Assembly: GCA_005880175.1 (NCBI GenBank)
Contig: VBJR01000159.1
Span: forward strand, 1 to 22,730
DNA: 22,730 nt
Direction of reading: 5' to 3'
Source: Chloroflexota bacterium
Lineage (GTDB): Bacteria > Chloroflexota > Dormibacteria > Dormibacterales > Dormibacteraceae
Shown in pieces: positions 7,019-14,080 of the stretch (position 1 is its first letter; each line of letters opens with the position of its first letter). Below the pieces are notes generated by a model, which saw nothing but the letters and a program-made list of their open reading frames with translations, was not told where the DNA came from and did not search any database. Made by a program: the position numbers and the translations under genes.

Positions 7019-8085
7019 CGCGGTCGGGATCCCTTCGCGTCGCGCTGCTGGCCCCGCCCTGGCTGCCCGTGCCTCCGGGCGGCTACGGCGGCATCGAGCT
7101 CGTCGTCTACCTCCTGGCCCGCGAGCTGCACGCGCGCGGCCACGAGGTCACGATCTTCGCCCGCCAGGGCTCCAGCGCCGAGCTCGACGTGGTGGCCCTG
7201 GCCCCCGGGAGCTGGAAGGAGCACCTGGGCTCGCGCGACGAGCGCGCCCGCGAGTGCCTGCACGTGTATCGCGCCTACGAGGTCGTCCGGCGCCGGGCGT
7301 TCGACGTGGTCCACGACCACACCGGGTTCACGGGGATGACCGTGGGAGCGGCGCTGCGGCTCGCCGCGCCGGTGGTGGCCACGCTCCACGGCGACCTGAC
7401 GGAGGCGGACGGTGAGCTGCTCGGCGCCCTGGAGCAGCGTGTCGCGCTGGTCGCCATCACGGCGTCGCAGCAGAACCAGGTCGCGGGCGTCGGCTGGAGC
7501 GGCGTCGTGCACAACGCGGTCGATGCCGAGGAGTTCCACGTCTCGGACGAGAAGGACGACTATCTCCTCCAGCTCGCCCGGATCACGCCGGACAAGGGCC
7601 AGCACCTCGCGATCGAGGTCGCCCGGCGGCTCGGCCGGCCGCTGGTCCTCGCCGGCAAGGTCGATCCCGCCGGCCAGACGTACTTCCGGGAGCAGATCGA
7701 GCCGCAGCTGGGCGAGGACGTGCGCTGGATCGAGGACGTCCAGGGCGAGGACAAGGCTCGCCTGCTGGCCCGCGCCCGGGCGATGCTCTTCCCCATCCAG
7801 TGGGAGGAGCCGTTCGGCCTCGCGATGGTGGAGGCGATGGCCAGCGGGACGCCCGTCGTGGCGATGCGGAACGGGGCGGCGCCCGAGCTGATCGAGGAGG
7901 GAGAGACCGGGTTCCTCGGGGACGACGTGGACGACCTGGTCGAGGGTGTCCGGCGCTCCGAGGAGATCGACCCCGGCCGCTGCGCGGGGCACGCGCGGGA
8001 GCGTTTCAGCCCCACGCGGATGGCCGACGGCTACGAGGACGTCTATCGACGCGCGATCGAACGGCGGTCGCAGATGTCCGGCTGA
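7015..8085 (+). CDS. GT4 family glycosyltransferase
   Basis: GT-B glycosyltransferase of 356 residues. The N-terminus has VALLAPPWLPVPPGGYGGIELVVYLLARELHARGHEVTIFA, the glycine-rich donor/acceptor loop region of GT4 enzymes; DVVHDHTGFTG and VVATLHGDL follow; LLQLARITPDKGQHLAIEVARRLG begins the second Rossmann domain; and the E-x7-E motif is EEPFGLAMVEAMASGTPVVAM followed by PELIEEGETGFL. No membrane segment is evident, so it is likely cytosolic or peripheral. The ATG at 7015 overlaps the TGA of the TreT-like gene (ATGA), so the pair is translationally coupled and probably acts in one pathway, perhaps modification or elongation of a trehalose- or glucose-based product. Donor and acceptor are not readable from sequence. 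Confidence 0.85.
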   Translation: MTRSGSLRVALLAPPWLPVPPGGYGGIELVVYLLARELHARGHEVTIFARQGSSAELDVVALAPGSWKEHLGSRDERARECLHVYRAYEVVRRRAFDVVHDHTGFTGMTVGAALRLAAPVVATLHGDLTEADGELLGALEQRVALVAITASQQNQVAGVGWSGVVHNAVDAEEFHVSDEKDDYLLQLARITPDKGQHLAIEVARRLGRPLVLAGKVDPAGQTYFREQIEPQLGEDVRWIEDVQGEDKARLLARARAMLFPIQWEEPFGLAMVEAMASGTPVVAMRNGAAPELIEEGETGFLGDDVDDLVEGVRRSEEIDPGRCAGHARERFSPTRMADGYEDVYRRAIERRSQMSG

Positions 8086-8171
8086 CCGGCGCAAATGTGG
8101 CCCGGGTCACAGCCGCCACGGACGCGATGCTGGCGGATCCCGCAGAGCACTGACCAGGAGGTGTGAGCGAC

Positions 8172-8552
8172 ATGCCCGGAAAGCGGACCGAGATCCCGGA
8201 CACCCTGCGGCGTTCACCGGTCAAGGCCCAGCGCACGTACCGGGAGGCGCACGACAGCGCGGTCGAGCAGCACGGCGAGGGCGAGCGGGCCCACCGGGTC
8301 GCGTTCGCCGCGGTCAAGCACTCGTTCGAGAAGGTCGGCGACCACTGGGAGCCGAAGCGGCGCCGGGGGCCGTCGGACCCGAGGGCCGCCAGCCCGCGCG
8401 CCCGCCAGGACGAGGGCGCGACGTTCGGCGGTGTGGACTACTACGGGCACACGAAGCGGGAGCTCTACGACCGGGCGCGGACACTGGGGATCAGCGGCGC
8501 GTCGCGGATGCGGAAGGACGAGCTGGCCGCCGCGATCGCCCGGAAGCAGTAG
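8172..8552 (+). CDS. ChaB family protein with C-terminal Rho-N/SAP-like helical domain
   Basis: Basic, hydrophilic protein of 126 residues. Residues ~1-60 match ChaB (PF06150): IPDTLRRSPVKAQRTYREAHDSAVEQHGEGERAHRVAFAAVKHSFEKVGDHWEPK. Residues ~88-126 (YYGHTKRELYDRARTLGISGASRMRKDELAAAIARKQ) look like a Rho N-terminal/SAP-type helix-extended-helix nucleic-acid-binding module, a combination seen in actinobacterial ChaB proteins. ChaB was named as a regulator of a cation antiporter in E. coli; that role should not be carried over here. Start: an AGGAGGT (8156-8162) abuts a GTG at 8163 but is nine bases from the ATG at 8172, so the ATG is chosen. The gap to the glycosyltransferase is 86 bp; it may be a separate unit. 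Confidence 0.8.
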   Translation: MPGKRTEIPDTLRRSPVKAQRTYREAHDSAVEQHGEGERAHRVAFAAVKHSFEKVGDHWEPKRRRGPSDPRAASPRARQDEGATFGGVDYYGHTKRELYDRARTLGISGASRMRKDELAAAIARKQ

Positions 8553-8578
8553 GGGCGCCAGCGCCGATCACGGCGCCC
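8553..8578 (+). terminator. hairpin after ChaB gene
   Basis: GCGCCG (8561-8566), loop ATCA, CGGCGC (8571-8576) form a tight perfect stem directly after the stop codon. An alternative longer pairing is GGGCGCC (8553-8559) with GGCGCCC (8572-8578). No T-run follows. Confidence 0.4.
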
Positions 8579-8645
8579 ACCAGCAGGGCGGCCGCACAGC
8601 GCGCGCGCCCCGCGAAAGTCCAACCCCACCGTCCGAGGGGCGCTG

Positions 8646-8662
8646 CGTAGATTGGGTCTACG
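8646..8662. promoter_or_regulatory. inverted repeat with -10-like box before the Crp remnant
   Basis: CGTAGA (8646-8651) and TCTACG (8657-8662) are perfect arms around TTGGG. The overlapping TAGATT (8648-8653) resembles a -10 box 11 bases before a GTG, so a leaderless or nearly leaderless transcript is possible. Confidence 0.35.
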
Positions 8663-8664
8663 AA

Positions 8665-8880
8665 GTGCTCCCGAACCAGGTGGACCGGATCCTCGACCAG
8701 ACGCTGTTCCGGAACCTCTCCCGCGAGCGCCTGCGCCCTCGCATCGGGTCGCTGAAGGTTCGTCAGTACGCGGCCGGCGAGATCGTCGCCGAGCCGACGC
8801 TGCGGCATGCGACGACGCCCGGCGGCCCCGCTGCGACCAACGCCACGAACCTCGTTGACGGATCCGGTCCCCCTCGCTAG
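8665..8880 (+). pseudogene. N-terminal remnant of a Crp/Fnr-type cyclic-nucleotide-binding regulator
   Basis: From the GTG at 8665 the first ~44 codons read as the start of a Crp/Fnr family protein: LPNQVDRILDQTLFRNLS, then RERLRPRIGSLKV, then RQYAAGEIVAEP, which is the first part of the cNMP-binding beta-barrel ('LF.NLS.E.L..L...L..R.Y..GE.V'). At about 8796 the resemblance ends and an unrelated tail runs to a TAG at 8878-8880 that overlaps the -10 box of the next operon. The rest of the effector domain and the helix-turn-helix are absent. The simplest reading is a gene cut off by a deletion that joined it to the promoter of the transporter operon. A short expressed peptide cannot be excluded. 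Confidence 0.55.
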
Positions 8881-8883
8881 GCT
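8855..8883 (+). promoter_or_regulatory. sigma-70-type promoter of the aromatic-acid operon
   Basis: TTGACG (8855-8860) and TAGGCT (8878-8883) are separated by exactly 17 bases, the best consensus-like promoter in the window. Transcription should start near 8890, leaving a ~100-base leader before the GTG at 8990. Confidence 0.7.
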
Positions 8884-8895
8884 CTGCCCGAGATA

Positions 8896-8942
8896 AATGC
8901 TCCGTGCACGGAGCATTCCCCCCGGAAGCTCCGTGCACGGAG
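8896..8942. promoter_or_regulatory. two copies of the palindrome CTCCGTGCACGGAG, probable MarR operators
   Basis: Copy one is a perfect 22-bp palindrome (8896-8917, centre 8906.5) whose core is CTCCGTGCACGGAG. Copy two repeats the same perfect 14-bp core (8929-8942, centre 8935.5). The centres are 29 bp apart, and both copies lie immediately downstream of the expected transcription start, where a bound repressor would block RNA polymerase. The palindromes have no loop, favouring a DNA operator over an RNA hairpin. The MarR gene at 13624 in the same operon is the obvious candidate to bind them. Confidence 0.7.
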
Positions 8943-8989
8943 TGCCCCCGGCGAGGACGAGGGTGAGGACGGACGAGGAGAGAGGACCA

Positions 8990-10309
8990 GTGATCGACCA
9001 GAACGGACACAGCGGAATCTCCCGGCGGGACCTGCTCAAGGCCGGTGGCGTGGTGCTCGGGGGCGCCGCCTTCTCCGGCGCCCTCGCCGCCTGCGGGCTC
9101 TCCAGCGCCAGCTCGTCGTCGGGCGGCGGGACGATCAAGATCGGGTTCGTCAGCCCCATCACCGGCGAGGCCGCCGGGTTCGGCGAGCCCGATCCCTACG
9201 TGATCGGCCTCGCCCGCAAGGCCTTCGACAGCGGCCTGACCATCGGCGGCAAGCACTACTCCGTCCAGATCGTCAGCAAGGACGGCCAGTCCACGCCCTC
9301 CGTCAGCGCCCAGGTCGCCAACGACCTGCTGCACGGCGAGAACGTGGACCTGATGCTCGCCACCTCCACACCCGAGGTCGTCAACCCCGTCTCCGACGCC
9401 TCCGAGGCCGCCGGCGTGCCCTGCATCTCCTCGGTCGTGCCCTGGGAGGCCTGGTACTTCGGCCGCGGCGCCAAGCCGGGTCAGGCCTCGCCCTTCCGCT
9501 ACACCTACCACTTCTGCTTCGGCACCAACGAGTTCGCCCTGGCCTACACCCACCTCTGGCCCCAGGTCACCACCAACAACCGGGTCGGCGTGATGTGGCC
9601 GAACGACGCCGACGGCAACGCGATCCGCCAGGCCCTGGGCCCACTGCTCGAGAAGGCCGGCTACACGATCATCGACCCCGGCGCCTTCCAGGACGGGACC
9701 AACGACTACTCGTCCCAGATCGCGACGTTCAAGCGCAACAACGTCCAGATCTTCAACACGTTCCCGCTCCCGCCCGACTTCGCCACCTTCTGGCGGCAGG
9801 CGGCCCAGCAGGGCCTGACGTCGCAGATCAAGATCGCGCAGATCGCCAAGACCGGCCTGTTCCCGTCCCAGGTCGAGGCGCTCGGCAACCTCGGCCCCGG
9901 CCTGGCGACCGCCGCCTACTGGACGCCGAAGTGGCCGTACAGGTCGTCCCTGACCGGGATCACGTCGGCCCAGCTCGGCGACGGCTACCAGAAGTCGGCG
10001 AAGAAGCAGTGGAACCAGCAGCTCGGGCCGAGCCTGGCCCTGTTCGACGTGGCCGCCGCCGCCCTCCAGGCCAGCGGCGACCCCAAGGACCGCACCAGGG
10101 TCGCCAACGCGATGAAGGACCTGACCGTCGAGACGCCGGTCGGCAAGCTGAAGTGGGGCGGGGGCCCGGTGGCCAACGTCGTCGCCACTCCGATCCCCGG
10201 CGGCCAGTGGGTCAAGGGCACGAGCTACCCGCTCGATTTCGTCATCTGCGAAAACTCCGCGGACCCGAACATCCCCGTGGGGGGGAAACTCGCTCCGTAT
10301 GGAGCGTGA
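8990..10309 (+). CDS. LivK-type ABC transporter substrate-binding lipoprotein (probable aromatic-acid binder)
   Basis: Extracytoplasmic binding protein of 439 residues, family Peripla_BP_6 (Leu/Ile/Val-binding type). The N-terminus combines a twin-arginine motif (SRRDLLK, residues 11-17), a hydrophobic stretch and a lipobox LAAC with Cys35, so it should be exported folded and lipid-anchored. The mature part starts after an Ala/Ser/Gly linker at TIKIGFVSPITGEAAGFGEPDPYVIGLARKAF, the standard first strand of this family. The GTG at 8990 is chosen because GAGGAG and AGAGGA (8975-8986) precede it and because it places the Tat motif near the N-terminus. It is the first gene of the operon running to 16914. 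Liv-type binding proteins also bind aromatic acids (for example CouP of Rhodopseudomonas palustris for p-coumarate), and the downstream pobA favours an aromatic ligand; this is inference. Confidence 0.88.
   Translation: MIDQNGHSGISRRDLLKAGGVVLGGAAFSGALAACGLSSASSSSGGGTIKIGFVSPITGEAAGFGEPDPYVIGLARKAFDSGLTIGGKHYSVQIVSKDGQSTPSVSAQVANDLLHGENVDLMLATSTPEVVNPVSDASEAAGVPCISSVVPWEAWYFGRGAKPGQASPFRYTYHFCFGTNEFALAYTHLWPQVTTNNRVGVMWPNDADGNAIRQALGPLLEKAGYTIIDPGAFQDGTNDYSSQIATFKRNNVQIFNTFPLPPDFATFWRQAAQQGLTSQIKIAQIAKTGLFPSQVEALGNLGPGLATAAYWTPKWPYRSSLTGITSAQLGDGYQKSAKKQWNQQLGPSLALFDVAAAALQASGDPKDRTRVANAMKDLTVETPVGKLKWGGGPVANVVATPIPGGQWVKGTSYPLDFVICENSADPNIPVGGKLAPYGA
10291..10306 (+). promoter_or_regulatory. 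hairpin covering the ribosome site of the first ATPase gene
   Basis: CGCTCC (10291-10296) and GGAGCG (10301-10306) pair around GTAT. The 3' arm contains GGAG, the likely Shine-Dalgarno of the GTG start at 10316, and the stop codon of the binding-protein gene (10307-10309) follows directly, so ribosomes finishing that gene would open the stem. Confidence 0.4.
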
Positions 10310-10315
10310 CGACGA

Positions 10316-11044
10316 GTGACGGCCGGCCAACTGCTGGCGGCCGAGGGGATCAGGGTCCGTTTCGGGGCTCTCACGGTGCTCGACGGCGTGACCTTCGCGG
10401 TCTGCGAGGGTGAGGCCGTCGGCATCGTGGGGCCCAACGGCGCCGGCAAGACGACGCTGCTCAACGTGCTCGCCGGCTCGCTGCGCCCCGCCGAGGGCAT
10501 GGTCCGGTTCCGCGACGCCGACGTGACGGGGACCGGCGCCGCCGGCCGGTGCCGCCTCGGCATCGCCCGCTCGCACCAGGTCCCCCGGCCGTTCGCCAAC
10601 CTGACCGTCTTCGAGAACGTGCTCGTCGGGGCGACCGCCGGCGGCGCCGGCCGGGGTGCCGAGGCGCGGCGACGCAGCCTCGACGTCCTCGCCCGGTGCG
10701 GCCTCGGTCACCTGGCCAACCGGCGCGCCGAGGCGCTGGGCCTGCTCGACCGCAAGCGGCTGGAGATGGCGCGCGCGCTCGCCACCGACCCGGCCGTCCT
10801 GCTGCTGGACGAGATCGGCGGCGGCCTGACCGACGCCGAGGCCGACGAGCTGCTCGACGCCGTCCAGGCGGTGCGCGACCAGGGCGTCGCGATCGTCTGG
10901 ATCGAGCACATCGTGCACGTCCTGGTCCGGCTGGTCGGCCGCCTCGTGTGCCTCGACGCCGGCCGCGTCATCGCCGACGGCGAGCCGGACGCGGTCATGG
11001 GCGATGCCGCCGTCGTGGACGCCTACCTGGGCCGGTCCGCGTGA
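10316..11044 (+). CDS. LivG-type ABC transporter ATP-binding protein with divergent signature motif
   Basis: ATPase subunit of 242 residues. The Walker A is GPNGAGKTT, the Q-loop Gln lies in SHQVPRPFANLTVFENVLVGA, Walker B is AVLLLDEIGGGLTDAEADEL, and the switch His is in IVWIEHIVHVL. Where most LivG proteins have LSYGQQRRLE, this one reads LGLLDRKRLEMARALA, so the LSGGQ signature is degenerate; a similar LDRK form occurs in a branch of LivG-like proteins, so it is not necessarily inactive. The GTG at 10316 follows the binding-protein stop by 6 bp, and the end overlaps the next gene (GTGA). It should pair with the LivF-type ATPase to power the importer formed by the two permeases. Confidence 0.88.
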   Translation: MTAGQLLAAEGIRVRFGALTVLDGVTFAVCEGEAVGIVGPNGAGKTTLLNVLAGSLRPAEGMVRFRDADVTGTGAAGRCRLGIARSHQVPRPFANLTVFENVLVGATAGGAGRGAEARRRSLDVLARCGLGHLANRRAEALGLLDRKRLEMARALATDPAVLLLDEIGGGLTDAEADELLDAVQAVRDQGVAIVWIEHIVHVLVRLVGRLVCLDAGRVIADGEPDAVMGDAAVVDAYLGRSA

Positions 11045-11760
11045 CGCTGCTGCGGGTCGAGTCCCTGGAGGCCCGGCACGGCCTGTTCACTGCCGTCCGC
11101 GGCGTCTCGTTCGCGCTGGCCGCCGGCCGGACGCTGGCCCTGGTCGGCGCCAACGGGGCCGGCAAGACCACCCTGCTCCGGACCATCGCCGGCAGCCACC
11201 CGGCCGCCGCCGGCCAGGTGCTGCTGGACGGCGCGGACGTGACGCGCCTGCCCAGCCACCGCCGGGTCGCCCTGGGGATCTCGCTGGTGCCAGAGGGCAG
11301 GCGCCTGTTCCCCGGCCTGACCGTGGAGGAGAACCTGCGCGTGGCCGCGACCCGGGCCCGGCCCGGACGCTGGAACGTCGAGACGCTGCTGGAGGCGTTC
11401 CCGCTCCTCCAGCCGCTCCGCCGGCGCCCGGCGGCGACCCTCTCCGGCGGGCAGCAGCAGGTCGCGGCCATCGCCCGCGCGCTGATGAGCAACCCCCGGG
11501 TGCTCCTGCTCGACGAGGTGTCGCTGGGCCTGGCCCCGCGCGCCGTCGAGGACGTCTACGCCGCCCTGCACCTGCTGATCGAGGACGGGGACACCATCCT
11601 GCTCGTCGAGCAGGACCTGGGCCGCGCCCTCCGTACCGCGACCGACGTCGTCTGCATGCTGGAGGGCCGCGCGGTGCTGGAGGGCCTCTCGGCCGACCTG
11701 ACCCGCGAGCAGGTCACCGAGGCGTACTTCGGCCTGCGCCGGGCGGGGGCGCGCGGATGA
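11041..11760 (+). CDS. LivF-type ABC transporter ATP-binding protein
   Basis: Second ATPase subunit, 239 residues, with all canonical motifs: Walker A GANGAGKTT, a Q-loop region ending LVPEGRRLFPGLTVEENL (typical of LivF), an intact signature LSGGQQQ, Walker B RVLLLDEVSLGLAP, and the switch His replaced by Gln in LLVEQDLGRAL, as is normal for LivF. The GTG start at 11041 overlaps the previous TGA. The intact signature here and the degenerate one in the LivG-type partner mean that the two composite ATP sites are not equivalent. The stop overlaps the permease start (ATGA). Confidence 0.92.
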   Translation: MTLLRVESLEARHGLFTAVRGVSFALAAGRTLALVGANGAGKTTLLRTIAGSHPAAAGQVLLDGADVTRLPSHRRVALGISLVPEGRRLFPGLTVEENLRVAATRARPGRWNVETLLEAFPLLQPLRRRPAATLSGGQQQVAAIARALMSNPRVLLLDEVSLGLAPRAVEDVYAALHLLIEDGDTILLVEQDLGRALRTATDVVCMLEGRAVLEGLSADLTREQVTEAYFGLRRAGARG

Positions 11761-12644
11761 CCTGGGTCAACGTGGTGGTCCAGGGCGTCCTGCTGGGCGG
11801 CTTCTACGCCCTCCTCGCCTGCGGCCTCTCGATCATGTTCGGCGTGATGCGGATCATCAACCTGGCGCACGGCGACCTGGCCGTCCTCGGCGCCTACCTC
11901 GTCTGGCTGCTGCTCGCGCACCTGGCCGTGCCGCCCTACGCGGCGCTGCTGATCGTGGTGCCGGCGATGCTGGCCGTCGGCTTCGTCCTCCAGATCGGCG
12001 TCCTGGACCGCAGCCTGCGCTCCGGCATGCTGACCCCGCTGCTGTCGACGTTCGGGCTGTCCGTCGTCATCCAGAACCTGCTGCTGATCGCGTTCTCGCC
12101 GGACGTCCGCTCGCTGGGCGGCAGCGCCGGCGCGCTGACCACCGCCAGCCTCCGCCTGTCCGACGAGCTGTCGGTGCCCGCCCTCGGCCTGGTGATCCTG
12201 GCCACGGCGCTGCTGATCGTCGGCGGCCTCCAGCTGTACCTCGACCGCACGCGCGGCGGGGCCGCCTGGCGCGCCGCCTCGCAGGACCCGGAGGTGGCCG
12301 GACTGGTCGGCATCGACGCCCGCACCGTCTACGCCACGGCCACCGCGGTCGCCGTCGCGATCGCCGCCGTCGGAGGAGTGTTCCTGGGCATCCGCTCGAC
12401 GTTCGACCCGGTCAGCGGCCCGACCCAGCTGATCTTCGCGTTCGAGGCGGTCGTCATCGGCGGCCTGGGCTCGCTGCGCGGCACGCTGGTCGGCGGCGTC
12501 GTCCTGGGCGTCGCCCAGGCGGCCGGCGCCGCGATCAACCCGCAGTACGCCGTGCTGGCCGGCCACGTCGTCTTCCTGGCGGCGCTCGTCGTGCGCGGCA
12601 GCGGCGCGCGGCTCCTGCCGGTGCCCCGGAGGGCGGCGGCGTGA
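11757..12644 (+). CDS. LivH-type ABC transporter permease
   Basis: Integral membrane protein of 295 residues with about eight hydrophobic segments. The N-terminus, GVLLGGFYALLACGLSIMFGVMRIINLAHGDLAVLGAYLV, is diagnostic for LivH permeases. Later motifs include AWRAASQDPEVAGLVGIDARTVYATATAVAVAIAAVGG, containing the cytoplasmic coupling loop that contacts the ATPase, and FAFEAVVIGGLGSLRGTLVGGVVLGV. The ATG start overlaps the LivF-type stop. It forms the translocation pore with the LivM-type protein encoded next. Confidence 0.92.
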   Translation: MTWVNVVVQGVLLGGFYALLACGLSIMFGVMRIINLAHGDLAVLGAYLVWLLLAHLAVPPYAALLIVVPAMLAVGFVLQIGVLDRSLRSGMLTPLLSTFGLSVVIQNLLLIAFSPDVRSLGGSAGALTTASLRLSDELSVPALGLVILATALLIVGGLQLYLDRTRGGAAWRAASQDPEVAGLVGIDARTVYATATAVAVAIAAVGGVFLGIRSTFDPVSGPTQLIFAFEAVVIGGLGSLRGTLVGGVVLGVAQAAGAAINPQYAVLAGHVVFLAALVVRGSGARLLPVPRRAAA

Positions 12645-13624
12645 ACGCGGCGGTCCTGCGCTGGACGCCCACCTCGCGGGTCTTCACCGGCGGCGCCGGC
12701 GCGCTGGCGGTCGGGCTGGGCCTGGTCCCCCTGCTGTTCGATCCCGACACCACCCAGAAGCTGACCACCCTGCTGACGCTGGTCATCCTGGCCGCCACGT
12801 GGAACGCGCTGGCGGGCTACGGCGGCCTGGTCTCGGTCGGCCAGCAGGCGTTCATCGGCATCGGCGCGTACGCCACGGTCTTCCTGGCCGGCCTGGGGGT
12901 CCCGCCGTACCTGGCGATGGTCCTGGCCGCCGCCGGCGCGGGCCTGCTCGCCCTGCCGATCTCGCTGTTCGCGCTCCAGCTCCGCGCGGCCCAGTTCGCG
13001 ATCGGGATGTGGGTCATCGCCGAGGTCCTCCGCATCCTGGTCACGCTCGACTCGGGCCTGGGCGGCGGCACCGGGACCTCGCTCATCCAGCTCAACCAGT
13101 ACCCGCCCGCGTACCAGCAGGCGTTCACGTACTGGACCGCGCTCGGCTTCGCGCTCGTCGTGGTGGTGACGCTGTTCGTGCTGCTGCGCAGCCGGATGGG
13201 CCTGTCGCTGCAGGCCATCCGCGACGACGAGGAGGCCGCGGCCTCGCTCGGCGTCCGCGTCGGCACCAGCAAGCGGGTGCTGTTCGTGCTGGCGGCGGCC
13301 GGCTGCGGTGGAGCCGGCGCGGTGATCATGGCCAACACGCACTTCGTCGAGCCCGGCTCCATCTTCAGCGTCCAGTGGACCGCCTACATGATCTTCATGG
13401 TCCTCGTGGGCGGCCTGGGGACGTTCGAGGGGCCGCTGCTCGGCGCGCTGCTCCTCTTCGCGATCCAGACCGTGTTCAGCGCCGGCGGCGCCTGGTACCT
13501 GGTCGGGCTGGGCGCGGCCGCGGCCGCGTTCGCCCTGCTCCTGCCCTCCGGCATCTGGGGCCTGCTGGTCCGGCGCTTCGACCTCCGGCTGCTGCCCGTC
13601 GGCTACCGCGTGGAGGAACGCTGA
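12641..13624 (+). CDS. LivM-type ABC transporter permease
   Basis: Integral membrane protein of 327 residues, about nine or ten hydrophobic segments. LivM signatures are LAATWNALAGYGGLVSVGQQAFIGIGAYATVFLA near the N-terminus, a coupling-loop motif MGLSLQAIRDDEEAAASLGVRVGTSKRVLFVLAAAGCGGAGAV, and FMVLVGGLGTFEGPLLGALLL. The GTG at 12641 overlaps the LivH-type TGA. The stop TGA overlaps the MarR ATG (TGATG), so the transporter and its regulator are translated together. Confidence 0.92.
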   Translation: MNAAVLRWTPTSRVFTGGAGALAVGLGLVPLLFDPDTTQKLTTLLTLVILAATWNALAGYGGLVSVGQQAFIGIGAYATVFLAGLGVPPYLAMVLAAAGAGLLALPISLFALQLRAAQFAIGMWVIAEVLRILVTLDSGLGGGTGTSLIQLNQYPPAYQQAFTYWTALGFALVVVVTLFVLLRSRMGLSLQAIRDDEEAAASLGVRVGTSKRVLFVLAAAGCGGAGAVIMANTHFVEPGSIFSVQWTAYMIFMVLVGGLGTFEGPLLGALLLFAIQTVFSAGGAWYLVGLGAAAAAFALLLPSGIWGLLVRRFDLRLLPVGYRVEER

Positions 13625-14064
13625 TGCTCCCTCCGGAGGACCTGTGGCAGCACCCCGGCCACCTGATCCGGCGCGCCGTCCAGGTCCTGAACACCGTGTG
13701 GGCGGAGGAGGTGTCGAAGACCGTCACCTCGCCCCAGTTCGCGGTGCTGAACGCGCTCCTCCGCGAGCCCGGCCTCGGCCAGCAGGCGCTGGGCAGCCGG
13801 GTCGCGCTCGACCGGTCGACGGTCGCCGAGGTGGTCGCGCGCCTGACCGAGCGCCAGCTCGTGCGCTGGCGGCGCGACGCGGCGGACGGGCGGCGCAAGG
13901 TCATCGAGCTGACGCCCCGCGGCGAGGCGCTGCTCCAGGAGCTGATCCCGCGCACCCACCGCATGACGCGCCGGCTCGTCCAGGGCCTGCGGGCCGGGGA
14001 GGAGGCGGACCTGCTCCGGCTCCTGACCATCCTGGTCAGGTCGCACGAGTACCCTCCGGACTGA
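13624..14064 (+). CDS. MarR family transcriptional regulator, probable regulator of this operon
   Basis: Winged-helix regulator of 146 residues. The MarR core is SPQFAVLNALLREPGLGQQALGSRVALDRSTVAEVVARLTERQLVRWRRDAADGRRKVIELTPRGEALL: recognition helix around DRSTVAEVVARL, wing with the typical DAADGR(R)K. N- and C-terminal helices provide the dimer interface. MarR proteins usually repress a local operon and release DNA on binding a phenolic ligand. Its position between the transporter and pobA genes and the paired palindromes at 8896-8942 make operon autoregulation likely, with an aromatic acid as inducer. The ATG at 13624 overlaps the LivM-type stop; the gap to pobA is 16 bp. Which palindrome it binds is not proven. 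Confidence 0.9.
   Translation: MLPPEDLWQHPGHLIRRAVQVLNTVWAEEVSKTVTSPQFAVLNALLREPGLGQQALGSRVALDRSTVAEVVARLTERQLVRWRRDAADGRRKVIELTPRGEALLQELIPRTHRMTRRLVQGLRAGEEADLLRLLTILVRSHEYPPD
14022..14040. promoter_or_regulatory. perfect inverted repeat at the 3' end of the MarR gene
   Basis: CCTGACCA (14022-14029) and TGGTCAGG (14033-14040) are perfect 8-bp arms around TCC, 40 bp before the pobA ATG. It may be an internal operator, an mRNA stem, or a chance result of coding sequence. Confidence 0.3.
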
Positions 14065-14080
14065 CGGCGTGGACGCAGCG

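Noticed and set aside
8163..8171. GTG at 8163 as the ChaB start
   Set aside because: It directly abuts the AGGAGGT with no spacing; the ATG at 8172 has a normal nine-base gap.
8086..8171. Small ORF between the GT4 gene and ChaB
   Set aside because: The short open stretches have no ribosome site of their own and no recognisable sequence; treated as intergenic.
8896..8942. CRISPR-like or transposon end repeats
   Set aside because: Only two copies of a palindrome, no spacers of uniform length, no transposase or target duplication; position right after a promoter fits operators.
8897..8989. Upstream ATG at 8897 as the start of the substrate-binding protein
   Set aside because: It lies inside the first palindrome, has no ribosome site, and would put 31 non-signal residues before the Tat motif.
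8465..10918. 817-codon open frame on the minus strand
   Set aside because: Antisense to the LivK- and LivG-type genes, no domain, low-complexity Arg/Gly/Ala composition; a codon-position shadow.
14069..14080. GTG at 14069 as the pobA start
   Set aside because: Homologous enzymes start two or three residues before QVAIIGAGPAG, matching the ATG at 14081; neither has a strong ribosome site, so it is not fully excluded.
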